Source of the DNA: Streptomyces sp. NA04227 | GTDB taxonomy: Bacteria > Actinomycetota > Actinomycetes > Streptomycetales > Streptomycetaceae | Assembly: GCF_013364195.1 (NCBI RefSeq) | Contig: NZ_CP054918.1 | Location: 992,001-1,056,000, forward strand | Direction of reading: 5' to 3' | DNA length: 64,000 nt | Notes under the pieces: model-generated | Seen by the model: only the letters and a program-made list of their open reading frames with translations | The model's database searches: none | Told to the model about the DNA's origin: nothing | Shown: positions 25,521 through 34,704 of the stretch, one piece after another | How the letters are laid out: every line of letters begins with the position of its first letter | Numbering within the stretch: the first letter of the stretch is position 1 | Program-made: the position numbers and the translations under genes

Positions 25521-25639
25521 GGGCGCTCCCGGGGCAGCGGCTGTATGGCACACGAGTGCGCCCGAGCATACCGACCGGTAGGCATGGAGCCCAGACCCGG
25601 GAAACGGCGGGAGAAGGAGCTACAGGGGTTGCGGAAGGC

Positions 25640-26260
25640 TCAGTCGAGGTGCGGCGCGAGGTAGCCGAGCAGCATCTCGCGCATCTCGGCGAGGATGTCC
25701 ACGTCACCGTCGGGGCTGACCCGGAAGGCGAGCTTGATCAGCGCGTCCGCGGTCTCCACGACCAGGAGCAGCAGTCGGCGCAGTTCGTCGTCGGGCTCGC
25801 GGCCGAGGTGGGCGCCGAACAGTTCGGCGAGCCGGTCGGACATCAGCCGGTTGGGCTGGACGTCGCGCGAGCCGACCGGGATCTCGTTGCCGAAGTCGAC
25901 CAGGGAGAAGCCGGGCATGGTGCGCTTCATGGCGAGGTACTCCTCCAGCGCCACATCCATCGCGCCCCGCCAGTCGCCGGTGTCCACGTCCGCGAGCCGG
26001 ACGGTGACCCGCTCGCCGTAGTCGGCGAGGTTCCGCTCGGCGAGCGCCTCGACCATGGCGCGCTTGTTGCCGAAGAAGCGGTACACGGAGCCGATCGGGA
26101 CCTGCGCCCGTACGGCCACGGCGCGCGTGCTCAGGTCCTCGTAGCCGACCTCGTCCAGGAGCGAGGCACAGGCGTCGAGTATCCGGCTGAGCCGCTCGGC
26201 ACTGCGCTGCTGTACCGGTGCACGGCGAAGAGACGTGGAGTGCTGCACGCACTTCATCAT
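25640..26260 (-). CDS. TetR-family regulator divergent from hmgA
   Basis: A 206-residue TetR protein. The HTH at ~residues 22-68 (ILDACASLLDEVGYEDLSTRAVAVRAQVPIGSVYRFF) is typical, and the C-terminal domain is helical with LLLLVVETADALIKLAF. Two adjacent start codons exist (26260 and 26257). It lies divergent from homogentisate dioxygenase. From memory, the syntenic S. coelicolor TetR next to hmgA was reported as a down-regulator of antibiotic production, but I cannot confirm orthology here. Targets are unknown. Confidence 0.8.
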   Translation of the reverse strand: MMKCVQHSTSLRRAPVQQRSAERLSRILDACASLLDEVGYEDLSTRAVAVRAQVPIGSVYRFFGNKRAMVEALAERNLADYGERVTVRLADVDTGDWRGAMDVALEEYLAMKRTMPGFSLVDFGNEIPVGSRDVQPNRLMSDRLAELFGAHLGREPDDELRRLLLLVVETADALIKLAFRVSPDGDVDILAEMREMLLGYLAPHLD

Positions 26261-26436
26261 GCCTTGCCCGTACCGGCGGAAACACGCTCGGGCCCGCTAC
26301 GGGACGCGGGGACGGCGCTTTGCCCTGCCTCGTCGTGATTACCCGCGCGTACGGTCCACGACCACCTCCGCACAGCCACCGTCTCCACGGAATCCGACCG
26401 GGCCGCTTGTGTCGTTCCCCTTGCGGGACAGAAAGC

Positions 26437-26464
26437 GGAATCCTACGGTGCTCCATAGGAATGG
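26437..26464. promoter_or_regulatory. Imperfect inverted repeat in the hmgA promoter
   Basis: GGAATCCTA (26437-26445) and TAGGAATGG (26456-26464) form an imperfect inverted repeat with a 10-bp spacer, 20-47 bp before the hmgA ATG. It is a candidate repressor site overlapping the core promoter. Confidence 0.35.
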
Positions 26465-26483
26465 TTGATTGAGGAGTGAAGTT

Positions 26484-27818
26484 ATGAGCGGGGACGCGCG
26501 CAAGATCGCGGCGGGACTGCGGTACCTGACGGGCTTCGGCAACGAGCACAGCAGCGAGGCGGTTCCCGGCGCACTGCCGGTGGGCCGCAACTCTCCGCAG
26601 CGGGCACCACTCGGCCTGTACGCCGAGCAGCTCAGCGGCACGGCCTTCACCGAGCCGCGCGCCCACAACCGGCGCTCCTGGCTCTACCGGATCCGCCCCT
26701 CGGCCGCGCACCCCGCCTTCGTACGGATGGACAACGGGGCCCTGAGCGGCGCCCCGTTCACCGAGACCGTGCCGGACCCGAACCGGCTGCGCTGGGACCC
26801 GCTGCCCGAGCCGGAGCCGGGCACCGACTTCCTCGCGGGCCTGTGGACGCTCGGCGGCAACGGCGACGCGGCCACCCGCAACGGCATGGCGGTGCACCTC
26901 TACCACGCCAACTCCTCCATGACCGACCGGGTGTTCAGCGACGCCGACGGGGAACTGCTCATCGTCCCCGAGCGCGGCGGGCTGCTGCTGCGCACCGAGT
27001 TCGGCCTGCTCGCCGCCGAGCCCGGGCACGTGGCACTGATCCCGCGCGGCGTCCGCTTCCGGGTCGAACTGCTCGACGAGAGCGCCCGCGGCTACGTCTG
27101 CGAGAACTACGGCGCCCACTTCCGGCTGCCCGACCTCGGCCCGATCGGCGCCAACGGCCTTGCCAATCCCCGTGACTTCCAGGCCCCGGTGGCCGCGTAC
27201 GAGGACACCGACGGCACCGAGGGCCCGGTGGAGGTCGTCAACAAGTACTGCGGCAACCTCTGGCGGGCGCGCTACGACCACTCGCCGCTCGACGTCGTCG
27301 CCTGGCACGGCAACCTCGTCCCGTACGTCTACGACCTGCACCGGTTCAATGTGATCGGTTCGATCAGCTACGACCACCCGGACCCGTCGATCTTCACGGT
27401 GCTCACCTCGCCCTCGGACACCCCGGGGCTCGCCGGGGTGGACTTCGTGGCCTTCGCGCCGCGCTGGCTGGTGGGCGAGGACACCTTCCGGCCGCCGTAC
27501 TTCCACCGCAATGTGATGAGCGAGTACATGGGCCTGATCGAGGGCGCGTACGACGCCAAGAAGGCGGGCGCGGGCGGCTTCGCGCCGGGCTGCGGCTCGC
27601 TGCACAACATGATGTCGGCGCACGGACCCGACCGGGACACCTTCGACAAGGCGAGCGCCGCGGAGCTGAAGCCGCAGCGGATGGCGGACGGTCTGGCCTT
27701 CATGTTCGAGACCAGGTGGCCCGTCGTCGCCACCGCGCAGGCCGCTCGGGCGGACCATCTGCAGTCGGGGTACGACGATGTGTGGCAGGGTCTTGAGCGC
27801 CATTTCACGCAGGGATAG
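26484..27818 (+). CDS. hmgA: Homogentisate 1,2-dioxygenase
   Basis: A 444-residue protein with the full family signature: GFGNEHSSE at residues 17-25, [18 protein letters not shown], and the C-terminal iron centre with His341 and Glu347 in [11 protein letters not shown] and His380 in [10 protein letters not shown]. It opens the ring of homogentisate to maleylacetoacetate in tyrosine and phenylalanine degradation, and its loss gives brown pyomelanin. ATG 26484 has GAGGAG 7 bp upstream. No fumarylacetoacetase or maleylacetoacetate isomerase is adjacent. A GntR regulator follows 81 bp downstream on the same strand. Confidence 0.95.
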   Translation: MSGDARKIAAGLRYLTGFGNEHSSEAVPGALPVGRNSPQRAPLGLYAEQLSGTAFTEPRAHNRRSWLYRIRPSAAHPAFVRMDNGALSGAPFTETVPDPNRLRWDPLPEPEPGTDFLAGLWTLGGNGDAATRNGMAVHLYHANSSMTDRVFSDADGELLIVPERGGLLLRTEFGLLAAEPGHVALIPRGVRFRVELLDESARGYVCENYGAHFRLPDLGPIGANGLANPRDFQAPVAAYEDTDGTEGPVEVVNKYCGNLWRARYDHSPLDVVAWHGNLVPYVYDLHRFNVIGSISYDHPDPSIFTVLTSPSDTPGLAGVDFVAFAPRWLVGEDTFRPPYFHRNVMSEYMGLIEGAYDAKKAGAGGFAPGCGSLHNMMSAHGPDRDTFDKASAAELKPQRMADGLAFMFETRWPVVATAQAARADHLQSGYDDVWQGLERHFTQG

Positions 27819-27899
27819 CGTCTGTTTCACCCGGGGCCTCAGTTCAGGTCCGTGAAACCTCGAGGCGGACGCCTGTTCAGGAACCGATGGGGAGAGGCT

Positions 27900-28649
27900 G
27901 TGACCGCTTTCGCGCCGGACTCGATCGTCCTGAACCGCAAACTGCCGCTGTGGTACCAGGTCTCGCAGTCGCTGCGCGCCTCGATACTGGGCCGCCCCGC
28001 GGACGCCCCGCTCCGGCTGCCCACCGAGGAGCAGCTCGCGGGGCACTACGGGGTCAGCGTGCTGACCATGCGGCAGGCGCTCAAGGAGCTCGAGGACGAG
28101 GGCCTGATCAGCAGGCACCGCAGGCGCGGCACTTTCATCGAGCCGAGCGCCCACCGGGGAGCCCCGGTGCGGCTGCTCGGCTCGGTGGACGCGATCGTGG
28201 CGCAGCAGTCCGGCATGAGCACCGAACTGCTCACCCACGGCACGGCTCCCGTGCCGCAGCAGCTCGCGGAGCACTTCCCGGGCCAGAGCGAGGTGGCCAC
28301 CTTCCACCGGCTGCGACGCGACGAGAAGACGGGCGAACCGACCAACCACGCGCTGAACCACGTGCGTTCGGAGGTGGCCGCGCGGCTCGACGTGGCCGCC
28401 CTGGAACGCTGGCCGATGACCAAGCTCCTGCGCGACCTCGACGGAGTGCAGATCAGCCGGATCACCGACACCGTCGAGGCGCGCCTCGCCGACCCGGAGA
28501 CGGCACGCCTGCTCCAGGTCCCGCTGCTGAGCCCGATCCTGCACTACACGGGCATCAGCTACGACGACGACGGCAAGGTGCTCGACGTCGCCGTGATCGC
28601 CTACCGCGGCGACCGCTTCTCGTTCACGGTCACCCTCGACGCCCATTGA
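27900..28649 (+). CDS. GntR/HutC-family (UTRA domain) regulator
   Basis: A 249-residue regulator with a winged helix at ~residues 20-75 (LPTEEQLAGHYGVSVLTMRQALKELEDEGLI, RRRGTFIE) and a C-terminal UTRA ligand domain ending DVAVIAYRGDRFSFTVTLDA. The UTRA pocket binds small carboxylates or sugars. GTG 27900 was chosen because GGGGAGAGG precedes it, and the upstream in-frame GTG 27852 lacks one. Its position after hmgA suggests, but does not prove, a role in aromatic amino acid catabolism. Confidence 0.82.
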   Translation: MTAFAPDSIVLNRKLPLWYQVSQSLRASILGRPADAPLRLPTEEQLAGHYGVSVLTMRQALKELEDEGLISRHRRRGTFIEPSAHRGAPVRLLGSVDAIVAQQSGMSTELLTHGTAPVPQQLAEHFPGQSEVATFHRLRRDEKTGEPTNHALNHVRSEVAARLDVAALERWPMTKLLRDLDGVQISRITDTVEARLADPETARLLQVPLLSPILHYTGISYDDDGKVLDVAVIAYRGDRFSFTVTLDAH

Positions 28650-28752
28650 TCGGGTGGCGGCCGCCAAGTGTCCTGCGGCGCGGTGCACTTGCTCGGTTCT
28701 CCGGGAGCACTGCGCACCGTCCGCCCCCGCCGCCCGCGGCCGTCGTCGTACG

Positions 28753-29976
28753 ATGCCGGGCGTGACCCACGACGACGCGCCGCTCCTCGCGGAACTCCTG
28801 CCGTGGTCCGTCGCCGCACCGCGTATCGGCCGGGCCTGGCCGCTCGCCCCCGAGGCGGCATCCCTCCGGGCCCGCTGGGACGCGTTCGTGCGCGCCGGGC
28901 GGGCCGAGCGCGAAGCGCTCATGGAGCCCACGCGTGCCCGTGAACTGCGTTCCGCGGTGGCCCAGTTGCCGGGCCGGGACACCTCGACGGCGCCGCTCGC
29001 CGAGGAGGACGGCCCCTGCCCCGAGCCGGTACGCGTCCTGCACGCCCCCTTCGACGAACAGTGGCTGATCCCGGACCACCGGCTGATCGACGCGGCACGT
29101 CCCGAGTTGTGGCGGGTCGCGGACGCCCGGCAGATCTTCCTGGTCGAACAGCCCACCGCGCCGGGCGAGTCGGGCCCCGCCGTACTGGCCACCTCGCTGC
29201 TGCCGGGGGCGACGGTCCCGCAGACCGGGGCCCCGACGGTCCGTCCGGGCAGGATCCGGCCGCTCTATCGCCGCCCCGGTGGCCTGGAACCCAATCTGGC
29301 CCCGGGACTCGTGGCCCACCTGGCGGCCCCCACCGGGGCGCGGGTCTCGGCCGAGGAGCTGCCGGCCTGGATTCTCGCGGCAGCGCGGAGCGGCCCGAAG
29401 GGACCCGTGGTGCCGCTGCCGAGGGACGCAGGGGTGTGGGCGCGCGGCGTGGAACTCGGGAGCCGCCTTCTGTGGCTGATGCGCCGCGGCCCGGGCGAAC
29501 GCCCGAAGCTCCCCGGCGGCAGACGCCCCTACGTACGCGCCCCGCTGCCCGCCCGCCCCGAAGCACCGCAGTACGACCCGGCGGAGGAGACCCTGCTGAT
29601 CGGTTCCGGCCGGGTGGCCCCGGTCCCGGCCGCCGCCTGGGAGTTCCGGATCGGCACGGTGCCCGTACTGGAGAGCTGGTTCGCCCGGCGCGCGGCGGTG
29701 GGCGCGCCCGGTTCGCTGGCCGCGATCGGGCCCTCGGCCTGGCCCCAGGCACGTACCACCGAACTCCTCGAACTGATCACCGTCCTTGCCCTCCTGGCCG
29801 AACTGCGGCCGCGCCAGGAGGAGTTGGGCGAGGAGCTGGGTGATCCCGGCGAGTCGATCGGCCGGGACGAACTGTGCGAGGCGGGTGTGCTGCCCCCGCC
29901 GGACAGCGCGCGCCGCCCCGCCTCGGTGCTCGACCACCAGGAGGAGGGGCCGGGCGGGCAGTTCGCGCTGCTCTGA
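28753..29976 (+). CDS. Stand-alone protein resembling the specificity region of type ISP restriction enzymes
   Basis: A 407-residue soluble protein with no methyltransferase (no NPPY), helicase or nuclease motifs. Its C-terminal half (YDPAEETLLIGSGRVAPVPAAAWEFRIG, VLESWFARR) resembles the target-recognition/C-terminal part of type ISP restriction-modification enzymes, and many Streptomyces carry such stand-alone homologues annotated that way. The N-terminal part (LPWSVAAPRIGRAWPLAP, HAPFDEQWLIPDHRLID) has the same origin. A DNA-binding or adaptor role is possible, but no catalytic activity is supported. ATG 28753 was chosen by the start of conserved sequence. It stands between GntR and CoA-transferase genes. 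Confidence 0.6.
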   Translation: MPGVTHDDAPLLAELLPWSVAAPRIGRAWPLAPEAASLRARWDAFVRAGRAEREALMEPTRARELRSAVAQLPGRDTSTAPLAEEDGPCPEPVRVLHAPFDEQWLIPDHRLIDAARPELWRVADARQIFLVEQPTAPGESGPAVLATSLLPGATVPQTGAPTVRPGRIRPLYRRPGGLEPNLAPGLVAHLAAPTGARVSAEELPAWILAAARSGPKGPVVPLPRDAGVWARGVELGSRLLWLMRRGPGERPKLPGGRRPYVRAPLPARPEAPQYDPAEETLLIGSGRVAPVPAAAWEFRIGTVPVLESWFARRAAVGAPGSLAAIGPSAWPQARTTELLELITVLALLAELRPRQEELGEELGDPGESIGRDELCEAGVLPPPDSARRPASVLDHQEEGPGGQFALL

Positions 29977-30079
29977 GCCCGCCGGACACCGAGGCAAGTG
30001 GCCGGAAACGGCGCTCTCGCGGGGCGGCGTGACGAAGACCTCTGTGACAGGGCCCGGTCCGCCGGGTCATGATCCCGCC

Positions 30080-31339
30080 ATGGAGTCCGCCGCCGCACAG
30101 CCCGCCCCGCAGTCCCCTCCCCCGGCTCGTTCCCCGGCCCCTTCCCCCGTCGATCCTCTGCCGCTCGACGGGCTGACCGTGGTGGCCGTCGAGCAGGCGG
30201 TCGCCGCGCCCTTCGCCACCCGGCAGCTCGCGGATCTCGGGGCGCGGGTGATCAAGGTGGAGCGTCCGGGCGGCGGCGACTTCGCCCGCCACTACGACAC
30301 CGCCGCCGCGGGTCTGGCCTCGCACTTCGTGTGGTGCAACCGCGGCAAGGAGTCGCTCGCCGTGGACCTGAAGGACCCGCGCGGTCTCGACGCGGTGCGC
30401 GCCCTGGTGGCGGGCGCGGACGTGTTCGTACAGAACCTGGCGCAGGGCGCGGCGGCCCGGCTCGGGCTGGACGCGGCCACGCTGTGCGCCGCGCATCCGC
30501 GGCTGATCGCGGTGGACATCTCCGGGTACGGGGCGGGCGGTCCGTACGCGGACCGGCGCGCCTACGACATGCTCGTGCAGTGCGAGGCGGGCCTCGTCTC
30601 GGTGACCGGGACGCCCGCGGAGCCCGCGAAGTCGGGCATTCCCGCCGCGGACATCGCCGCGGGCATGTACGCCTTCTCCGGGGTGCTCGCGGCGCTGGTA
30701 CGGCGTGGCACCACCGGGCGCGGCGGGCCGGTCGAGGTGTCCATGCTGGAGGCGCTCGCGGAGTGGATGGGGCACCCGCTGCACCACACGATCCACGGCG
30801 GTTCGGCCCCGCGCCGGACCGGTCTCGCGCATGCGGTGATCGCCCCGTACGACGCCTTCGGCACCAGGGACGGCGGCCGGGTGCTGTTGTCGGTGCAGAA
30901 CGACCGGGAGTGGCAGCGCCTCGCCGCACAGGTGCTCGGCCGCCCGGAACTGGCGGACGACCCGGACTTCGCCACCAACGCGGCGCGGGTGGCGCACCGG
31001 AAACGTACCGACGCGACGGTGGGCGCGGCGCTGGGCGCGCTCGACGCCGAGGAGGCGCTGCGCCGTCTCGACGCGGCCGGGATCGCCTGCGCGCGGCTGC
31101 GCGAGATGACCGAACTGGCAGCGCACCCGCAGCTCGCGGCGCGGGACCGGTGGCGGGAAGTGGCCTCACCGGCGGGGCCGTTGAGCGCGCTGCTGCCGCC
31201 CATCACGCTGCCCGGCGGGGAGGAGGCGCGGATGGGTGCGGTGCCCAGGCTCGGTGAGCACACCGACGAACTGCTGCGGTCCGTGGGGATGACGGACGCG
31301 GAGATCGCGCGGATGCGGAAGGACGGAGTGGCCGCCTGA
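30080..31339 (+). CDS. CaiB/BaiF family III CoA-transferase
   Basis: A 419-residue class III CoA-transferase. Residues 31-75 carry the CoA-binding start (VVAVEQAVAAPFATRQLADLGARVIKVE), and the catalytic Asp191 lies in SGIPAADIAAGMYAFSG. The C-terminal part (AHPQLAARDRWREV) is complete. The enzyme moves CoA between organic acids without an anhydride intermediate exchange of the type I kind; the acid is not identifiable. The first 25 residues are Pro/Ala rich and probably unstructured. ATG 30080 follows a short spacer, 103 bp after the ISP-like gene. Confidence 0.88.
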   Translation: MESAAAQPAPQSPPPARSPAPSPVDPLPLDGLTVVAVEQAVAAPFATRQLADLGARVIKVERPGGGDFARHYDTAAAGLASHFVWCNRGKESLAVDLKDPRGLDAVRALVAGADVFVQNLAQGAAARLGLDAATLCAAHPRLIAVDISGYGAGGPYADRRAYDMLVQCEAGLVSVTGTPAEPAKSGIPAADIAAGMYAFSGVLAALVRRGTTGRGGPVEVSMLEALAEWMGHPLHHTIHGGSAPRRTGLAHAVIAPYDAFGTRDGGRVLLSVQNDREWQRLAAQVLGRPELADDPDFATNAARVAHRKRTDATVGAALGALDAEEALRRLDAAGIACARLREMTELAAHPQLAARDRWREVASPAGPLSALLPPITLPGGEEARMGAVPRLGEHTDELLRSVGMTDAEIARMRKDGVAA

Positions 31340-31362
31340 GAACAGGCGGCGACCCGTACGGC

Positions 31363-31638
31363 TCAGCGACCGCCGAACAACGTGCGCCGCAGGCGGCGCA
31401 GCGGAGCGAAGAGCGAGACCTTGCGTACGCGCTCGCCGCGTCCCGTCGGGGTCTGCTCCTGCGGCTTCTCGCGGGCGGTGAGCTCGCGCATCAGCGACGT
31501 GGCCTCGGCGGCCTCGCGCTGCGGGACCACCGGACCGCCCATCACGGCGAAATGCCGGTCGAGACGCGACTTGGTCGCGCTGCTCCCGCAGTTGATGGCA
31601 GGCACTCGCGCCCTGCTGCGGACCGTTATCTGTTCCAT
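31363..31638 (-). CDS. Small conserved hypothetical protein
   Basis: A 91-residue basic protein starting at ATG 31638 with GGGGAG 4 bp upstream. It contains PAINCGSSATKSRLDRHFAV, PQREAAEATSLMREL and a basic end (PLRRLRRTLFGGR). There is no signal peptide, membrane helix or known domain. I recall near-identical short proteins in other Streptomyces, so it is probably real, but the function is unknown. Confidence 0.6.
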   Translation of the reverse strand: MEQITVRSRARVPAINCGSSATKSRLDRHFAVMGGPVVPQREAAEATSLMRELTAREKPQEQTPTGRGERVRKVSLFAPLRRLRRTLFGGR

Positions 31639-32019
31639 GTCACTCCCCACCCGTACGACGGCACCCGGCCCGGGCACCTCAACCCTATCGCCCCGACAGG
31701 ACAGTCGTGTATCCCGATAGCCGGATTCACCTTTCCCGCAAGGGTGTTGACGATCACTCTCCGAATCCGGTTGCCCCCAGGGCGAGTTGGATCATGGGCC
31801 GACCAGGTGCGCGGGCGACCACGACCGCCGCCCGGCGTCCCGGTCCGCGAAAGCGGCGTGCGGGGCCGCGGACGGGAGTGTCGCCGCGTGAACACGGCGC
31901 ACGCACGGCCTTCGCGCCCGCATGCGGAAGCGAGGGCCGTGCGCTCACAAACACCTTGAGAACGTGCGGAGTTGAGGGCGCGACAGATGACGGAGGACTC
32001 CGGGACCGAACACGCGAAC

Positions 32020-32033
32020 GTGATGATCATCAC
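32020..32033. promoter_or_regulatory. Perfect palindrome GTGATGATCATCAC (Crp-like)
   Basis: This 14-bp perfect palindrome has the GTGA-N6-TCAC form of Crp/Fnr-family sites and continues with an A, matching TGTGA-N6-TCACA at 9 of 10 positions. It is about 380 bp upstream of the 31638 start, far for a promoter site, so function is uncertain. Confidence 0.35.
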
Positions 32034-32123
32034 AGGATCTCGCGGAGTGAACGGTCGAAGTGGACGGACGGAGTGGGCGGAAGGTCCCCGCGCCCGCCGG
32101 AGCACGGGGACCCGCCCTTCCTC

Positions 32124-32213
32124 TGTGCCACCTGCACCACCTGTGCCACCTGCGCCACCTGCGCCACCTGCGCCACCTGTGCAACCGGCGTCACCGGCGT
32201 CACCCGTCGCACC
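32124..32213. repeat. Degenerate 9-bp tandem repeat (TGYGCCACC), about 10 copies
   Basis: Ten consecutive 9-bp units related to TGCGCCACC fill 32124-32213, with three adjacent perfect copies at 32151-32177 and more divergent ones at the right end. The repeat starts 6 bp after the lipase stop codon, so it would form the 3' UTR of that mRNA. Plus-strand translation gives a Pro-Ala-Pro string without a credible gene. Confidence 0.85.
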
Positions 32214-32219
32214 GTCGGC

Positions 32220-33041
32220 TCAGGTGGCGCTGTTCAGGGCCGGGAGGTAACCACCGGACTGACCGGCGGCCGTCGGGTGGTAGGACTCGCCGATGTTGGT
32301 CCAGTTGACGCTGTGCAGCCACGGGGCCGAGGAGCAGATCTCGTGGCCGCTGAAGTTGCCGGTGACGTCGGCGTAGGTGAAGCCGTGGTCGGCGGCGCGC
32401 TTGGCGACGACCGAGTTGAGGACGTCCGCGCCGGAGTTGATGGCCGCGCGCTCGGTCTCGGTGAGACCGGCCAGGCAGCCGCCGCCCAGCTTGTAGAAGC
32501 GCGGGTAGCCGAGGACGACCACATGGGCGGAGGGCGCCCGGCCGGTGATCGCCGAGTACACCTGGTCCAGCTTGCCGGGCAGCTGGTTGTTGGCGAACGC
32601 CTTCGCCTCGTTGACGCGGGCGACGCAGGTGCTCTCGGACTGCAGGATGCAGGTCGTCATGACGTCCGAGAAACCGGCGTCGTTGCCACCGATGGTGATG
32701 CTGACGGTGCCGGTGTTCGCGTTCAGCGGGCCGAGCTGGTTGGCGAGCACGTCACCGGTGACCGCGCCGGAACAGGCGACGAAGTCGAAGGACGCGGGAG
32801 CGTGGGCGTTCTTCCAGAGCACCGGGTACGCCTTGGTGCTGCGCTTGCAGTCACCGCTGCCGCTGTCGTAGCTCCCGGCCCCGAGCCCCGAGGAGTAGGA
32901 GTCGCCGAGGGCCACATAGCCGGTACCGGCCGCGGGTCCCACCGGAGCGACGGCGGCCTGAGCACTCGACGCACCGGTGAGGGCGGCGGCCCCGGCCAGA
33001 GCCAGAGCCGATAAAACGGAAGCAATGCGCGTAAATCTCAT
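32220..33041 (-). CDS. Secreted SGNH/GDSL lipase-esterase
   Basis: A 273-residue protein with a Sec signal peptide (MRFTRIASVLSALALAGAAA, cleavage near AQA-AV at ~30). The catalytic Ser48 lies in the block I motif GDSYSSG; block III Asn in TIGGNDAGF and the C-terminal block V His in ESYHPTAAGQ complete the SGNH set. Six cysteines fit three disulfides. It hydrolyses acyl esters outside the cell, and similar Streptomyces enzymes include the well-studied SCO1725. GGGAGG 5 bp before ATG 33041 sets the start. Confidence 0.9.
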   Translation of the reverse strand: MRFTRIASVLSALALAGAAALTGASSAQAAVAPVGPAAGTGYVALGDSYSSGLGAGSYDSGSGDCKRSTKAYPVLWKNAHAPASFDFVACSGAVTGDVLANQLGPLNANTGTVSITIGGNDAGFSDVMTTCILQSESTCVARVNEAKAFANNQLPGKLDQVYSAITGRAPSAHVVVLGYPRFYKLGGGCLAGLTETERAAINSGADVLNSVVAKRAADHGFTYADVTGNFSGHEICSSAPWLHSVNWTNIGESYHPTAAGQSGGYLPALNSAT

Positions 33042-33557
33042 CCGAACCTCCCTGAGCAGGAATTTCACCGCAACTGTGGTAGCACGCCGCAGAGTTCACC
33101 GGAAGTGTTCATGACAACAAGCTCTCAAGAAAACAACATCACTGCCGACGCGCCTCGCCCGTTCATCACCGATTCGACTGCCCCCGCCCACAAGGGGCAT
33201 GACGGTTCACCGGCCCGCGCGACTACTCGCGTAGACCTGCTCTCCGCACGCACCACCGGAAGCCTGGGAAGCAGTGTGCCCGTGCGCCTCTCTTCTGCCC
33301 CGTCCGCGGCCGTTCCACGCGCGTCCGGGTGTCTCAACCGGCCTTTGGGCGCGAAGTGTTGGCGCGTGCGCCGTGCACATCGGCTCGTACCGGCGCACAC
33401 GCCCCATCGGCGGGGAAGCCGGAACTCCTGGGCGTCTTCCCCGCGTCGCTGTGCCGTCGACTCGCGCGGCATGCTCCGTACCGTCCGATCTCCGAGCACA
33501 CCGGCACGAAACGGAAAGCGGATGCGGGCGCGGCTGCCGGTGACCGATCATTGCCGC
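33042..33557. other. Divergent intergenic region between lipase and AAA ATPase genes
   Basis: These 516 bp contain no supported gene. Several open frames cross the region, but they are Arg/Pro-rich and lack ribosome binding sites. An AT-richer segment at 33095-33160 is the likely lipase promoter, though I could not pick confident -35 and -10 boxes. Confidence 0.45.
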
Positions 33558-34667
33558 ATGTCTGCGCACCCTGAGGATGCCCTGCCGATACGGCTCAACG
33601 TCGATGACAGCGACTCCCCTTCGGACGTCGTCGACGCCCTGTTCCTCGGGCGCTTCGCCACCGGGGAGCAGCCCTACTCGCACAGCGTCAACATCGAGCG
33701 GGTGCGCAGCGGCGCCAGTCTGCTGCCGCCCCGCGCGCGAGTGCTGCGCGCGGCCCGCGACGACGACCGCAACACCACCCTCGCCGAGGGCGACGGCTGG
33801 ACGGTGCTGGTCTCGCGCTGGAACCGCGGCGCCGACGTCACGGTCACGGCCACCTCCGCCGAACTGGCCAAGGAGATCGTGGGCCAGGCCACCGACGGCG
33901 CCCAGGACGAACCCGAACCGCAGCCGGACGACGTCACCATGGGCTTCTGGTACGTCTCACCGCGCCGCGGCCCGCACCGTACGACCCGTCAGATCTCCGC
34001 CGGTACCTGGCCCGAGGTGCGGCAGAACTACACCGGCCCGGTGGCCGAGGCCATGGACGGTCTGATGAAGACCGGGCCCGAGGACATCACCGGACGGCTG
34101 CTCCTGCTGCACGGGCCGCCCGGCACCGGAAAGACCTCCGCACTGCGCACCCTCGCCCGCTCCTGGCGCGACTGGTGCCAGGTGGACTGCGTCCTCGACC
34201 CCGAGCGGCTGTTCTCGGACGTCGGCTATCTGATGGACATCGCGATCGGCGAGGACGAGGGCACCTCCAAGAGCCGCTGGCGGCTGCTGCTCCTGGAGGA
34301 CTGCGACGAACTGATCCGCGGCGAGGCCAAGCACACCGCCGGACAGGCCCTGTCCCGGCTGCTCAACCTCACCGACGGACTGCTCGGCCAGGGGCGCAAC
34401 GTCCTGGTCGGCGTCACCACCAACGAGGACCTGGAGCGGCTGCACCCCGCGGTGGTACGCCCCGGCCGCTGTCTGGCCCGTATCGAGGTCGGCCCGCTGA
34501 CCCACGCCGAGTCGCTCAACTGGCTGGGCACACAGGCCGCGCAGCACGAGTCCGCGCTCGGCCGCGACGGCGCCACGCTCGCCGAGCTCTACGCCCTGCG
34601 GCGCGGCTCCACACCGCCCACGGTGCCCGGCCGCCGGGAGGGCGCGGACGCGGGTCTGTATTTGTGA
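33558..34667 (+). CDS. AAA-family ATPase with N-terminal DUF5925-like domain
   Basis: A 369-residue protein. The first ~160 residues form a DUF5925-like domain (DVVDALFLGRFATGEQPYSHS, WTVLVSRW). The AAA+ core has Walker A GPPGTGKTS (186-194), Walker B LLLLEDCDE (243-251), sensor 1 VGVTTNEDLERLHPAVVRPGR, and the arginine-finger segment RPGRC, so it should be active. There are no membrane segments. Homologues are widespread in Streptomyces without a proven function. ATG 33558 begins the conserved sequence; no strong ribosome binding site is visible, so a leaderless or weakly translated message is possible. Confidence 0.8.
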   Translation: MSAHPEDALPIRLNVDDSDSPSDVVDALFLGRFATGEQPYSHSVNIERVRSGASLLPPRARVLRAARDDDRNTTLAEGDGWTVLVSRWNRGADVTVTATSAELAKEIVGQATDGAQDEPEPQPDDVTMGFWYVSPRRGPHRTTRQISAGTWPEVRQNYTGPVAEAMDGLMKTGPEDITGRLLLLHGPPGTGKTSALRTLARSWRDWCQVDCVLDPERLFSDVGYLMDIAIGEDEGTSKSRWRLLLLEDCDELIRGEAKHTAGQALSRLLNLTDGLLGQGRNVLVGVTTNEDLERLHPAVVRPGRCLARIEVGPLTHAESLNWLGTQAAQHESALGRDGATLAELYALRRGSTPPTVPGRREGADAGLYL

Positions 34668-34704
34668 GCACGGCATTTGTGAGCACGGCCGTGGCCCCGT
34701 GGCC

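Larger units (their letters stand above)
31639..32219. other. Intergenic region between small hypothetical gene and GDSL lipase
   Basis: These 581 bp hold no supported gene; both flanking genes point left. Two notable items are a 14-bp perfect palindrome at 32020-32033 and a run of 9-bp repeats at 32124-32213, just after the lipase stop. The part near 31700-31760 is relatively AT-rich and is probably the promoter of the small gene. Confidence 0.5.

Noticed and set aside
25704-29192. 1162-codon open frame on the minus strand
   Set aside because: It runs antisense to hmgA, the GntR regulator and part of the ISP-like gene and overlaps the TetR gene in another frame. Its translation is Arg/Ala/Gly-rich without motifs, a typical GC-rich shadow.
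31972-32250. Proline-rich open frame over the 9-bp repeats
   Set aside because: The Pro-Ala string comes from the tandem repeat itself; there is no ribosome binding site or conserved flank, and it overlaps the lipase 3' end.
33105-33557. Upstream extension of the AAA ATPase frame to 33105
   Set aside because: The extension is Arg/Pro/Ser-rich, lacks a ribosome binding site, and would overlap the divergent lipase promoter; conserved sequence begins at ATG 33558.
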